Shown here: positions 63,810 through 64,000 of the stretch, one piece after another | Layout of the letters: every line of letters starts with the position of its first letter | How positions within the stretch are numbered: the first letter of the stretch is position 1 | DNA from: Doryteuthis pealeii | Lineage: Eukaryota; Mollusca; Cephalopoda; Myopsida; Loliginidae | Reading direction: 5' to 3' | Assembly (NCBI GenBank): GCA_023376005.1 | Contig: CM042157.1 | Coordinates: 58,001,792-58,065,791 of the forward strand | Length of the DNA: 64,000 nucleotides | Notes under the pieces: generated by a model | Databases searched by the model: none | What the model saw: the letters and a program-made list of their open reading frames with translations, nothing else | Told to the model about the DNA's origin: nothing | Made by a program: the position numbers and the translations under genes

Positions 63810-64000
63810 TAGGGTGAGTCAAAAGTTTGCAATATTTTTAGTACATGCTAGTTTGTAGCACATATAATCACGTGACCAAAGCAGTTCAAGCTGTGGTTGG
63901 GTAGTATTTGTGGTAGTTTGGTGGTGTTACATGTTGTGCATTGCTTCACTCCATGGTATGAATTTGAAAGCTGAACGATAAACATGCAATGTTAGTCTAA
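63810..64000 (+). mobile_element. Second copy of the mariner end, cut by the window
   Basis: Inverse of about 59608-59797, starting 'actagggtgagtcaaaagtt'. Part of the large inverted repeat. Confidence 0.7.

Larger units (their letters stand above)
59608..64000. repeat. Large inverted repeat, arms at least 2.1 kb
   Basis: Left arm 59608-61741, right arm about 61861-64000, joined by about 118 unpaired bases. Matching is continuous, with scattered one-base indels and few substitutions, and goes on past the window. It contains a mariner end, the hAT-like MITE, a CTTCTTCAGG-family repeat and LINE tails in each arm. The symmetry could be a real inverted duplication or a read artefact; see findings. 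Confidence 0.85.

Overview
The window looks like a piece of a large, AT-rich, repeat-swollen animal genome, most probably a coleoid cephalopod (octopus-like). The evidence is one conserved multi-exon gene with short exons and kilobase introns; many tRNA-derived SINE copies of a type I associate with octopuses; hundreds of bases of TA, GA, GT and TATC microsatellite; TTAGGG-type telomere-like tracts; and dense decayed transposons (mariner/Tc1, Penelope-like, LINE, foldback MITEs). Nothing looks bacterial, viral or plasmid-like. The organism call is inference.

The one gene I can support is the C-terminal two thirds of a shootin-1 (SHTN1) orthologue on the + strand. Twelve exons between 16122 and 50099 splice with matching phases into 426 residues: coiled coil (16122-27743), proline run (28612-28702), basic segment, an EEMM.RIK.G motif, an A.DELK motif, a lineage-specific array of TTEGxx hexapeptides (46996-47247), and a short last exon ending at a TAA (50097-50099). 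The N-terminal exons lie upstream of the window.

Layout. 1-7455 (segment A) and 7456-12835 (segment B) are extra copies of the sequence around the first two exons (segment C, about 15300-23300). They include damaged copies of exon 2 (in A) and exon 1 (in B), in the wrong order for a transcript. Exon 2 in A differs from the good copy only by single-base indels, which points to uncorrected long-read sequence or an unmerged haplotype rather than real exon duplication. 12836-15740 is SINE plus a very long TATC/CT microsatellite. 16122-50099 is the gene with repeat-filled introns. 50100-64000 is 3' flank: a 730-bp polypyrimidine tract, an LTR-like repeat, SINE, several foldback elements, and a >4.3-kb inverted repeat centred near 61800 that runs off the window end.

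The most interesting pattern is the number of long inverted-repeat (foldback) elements. Several unrelated-looking families carry the same ordered set of short motifs: CTGANGA, a small hairpin, GAAA(C), a short stem, then (G/A)TC or a similar NUH site. That is the order of a hammerhead ribozyme core. Penelope-like retroelements are known to carry hammerheads, and decayed Penelope-like remnants are present at 17455-18146. The motifs are described base by base below; no folding or covariance search was possible.
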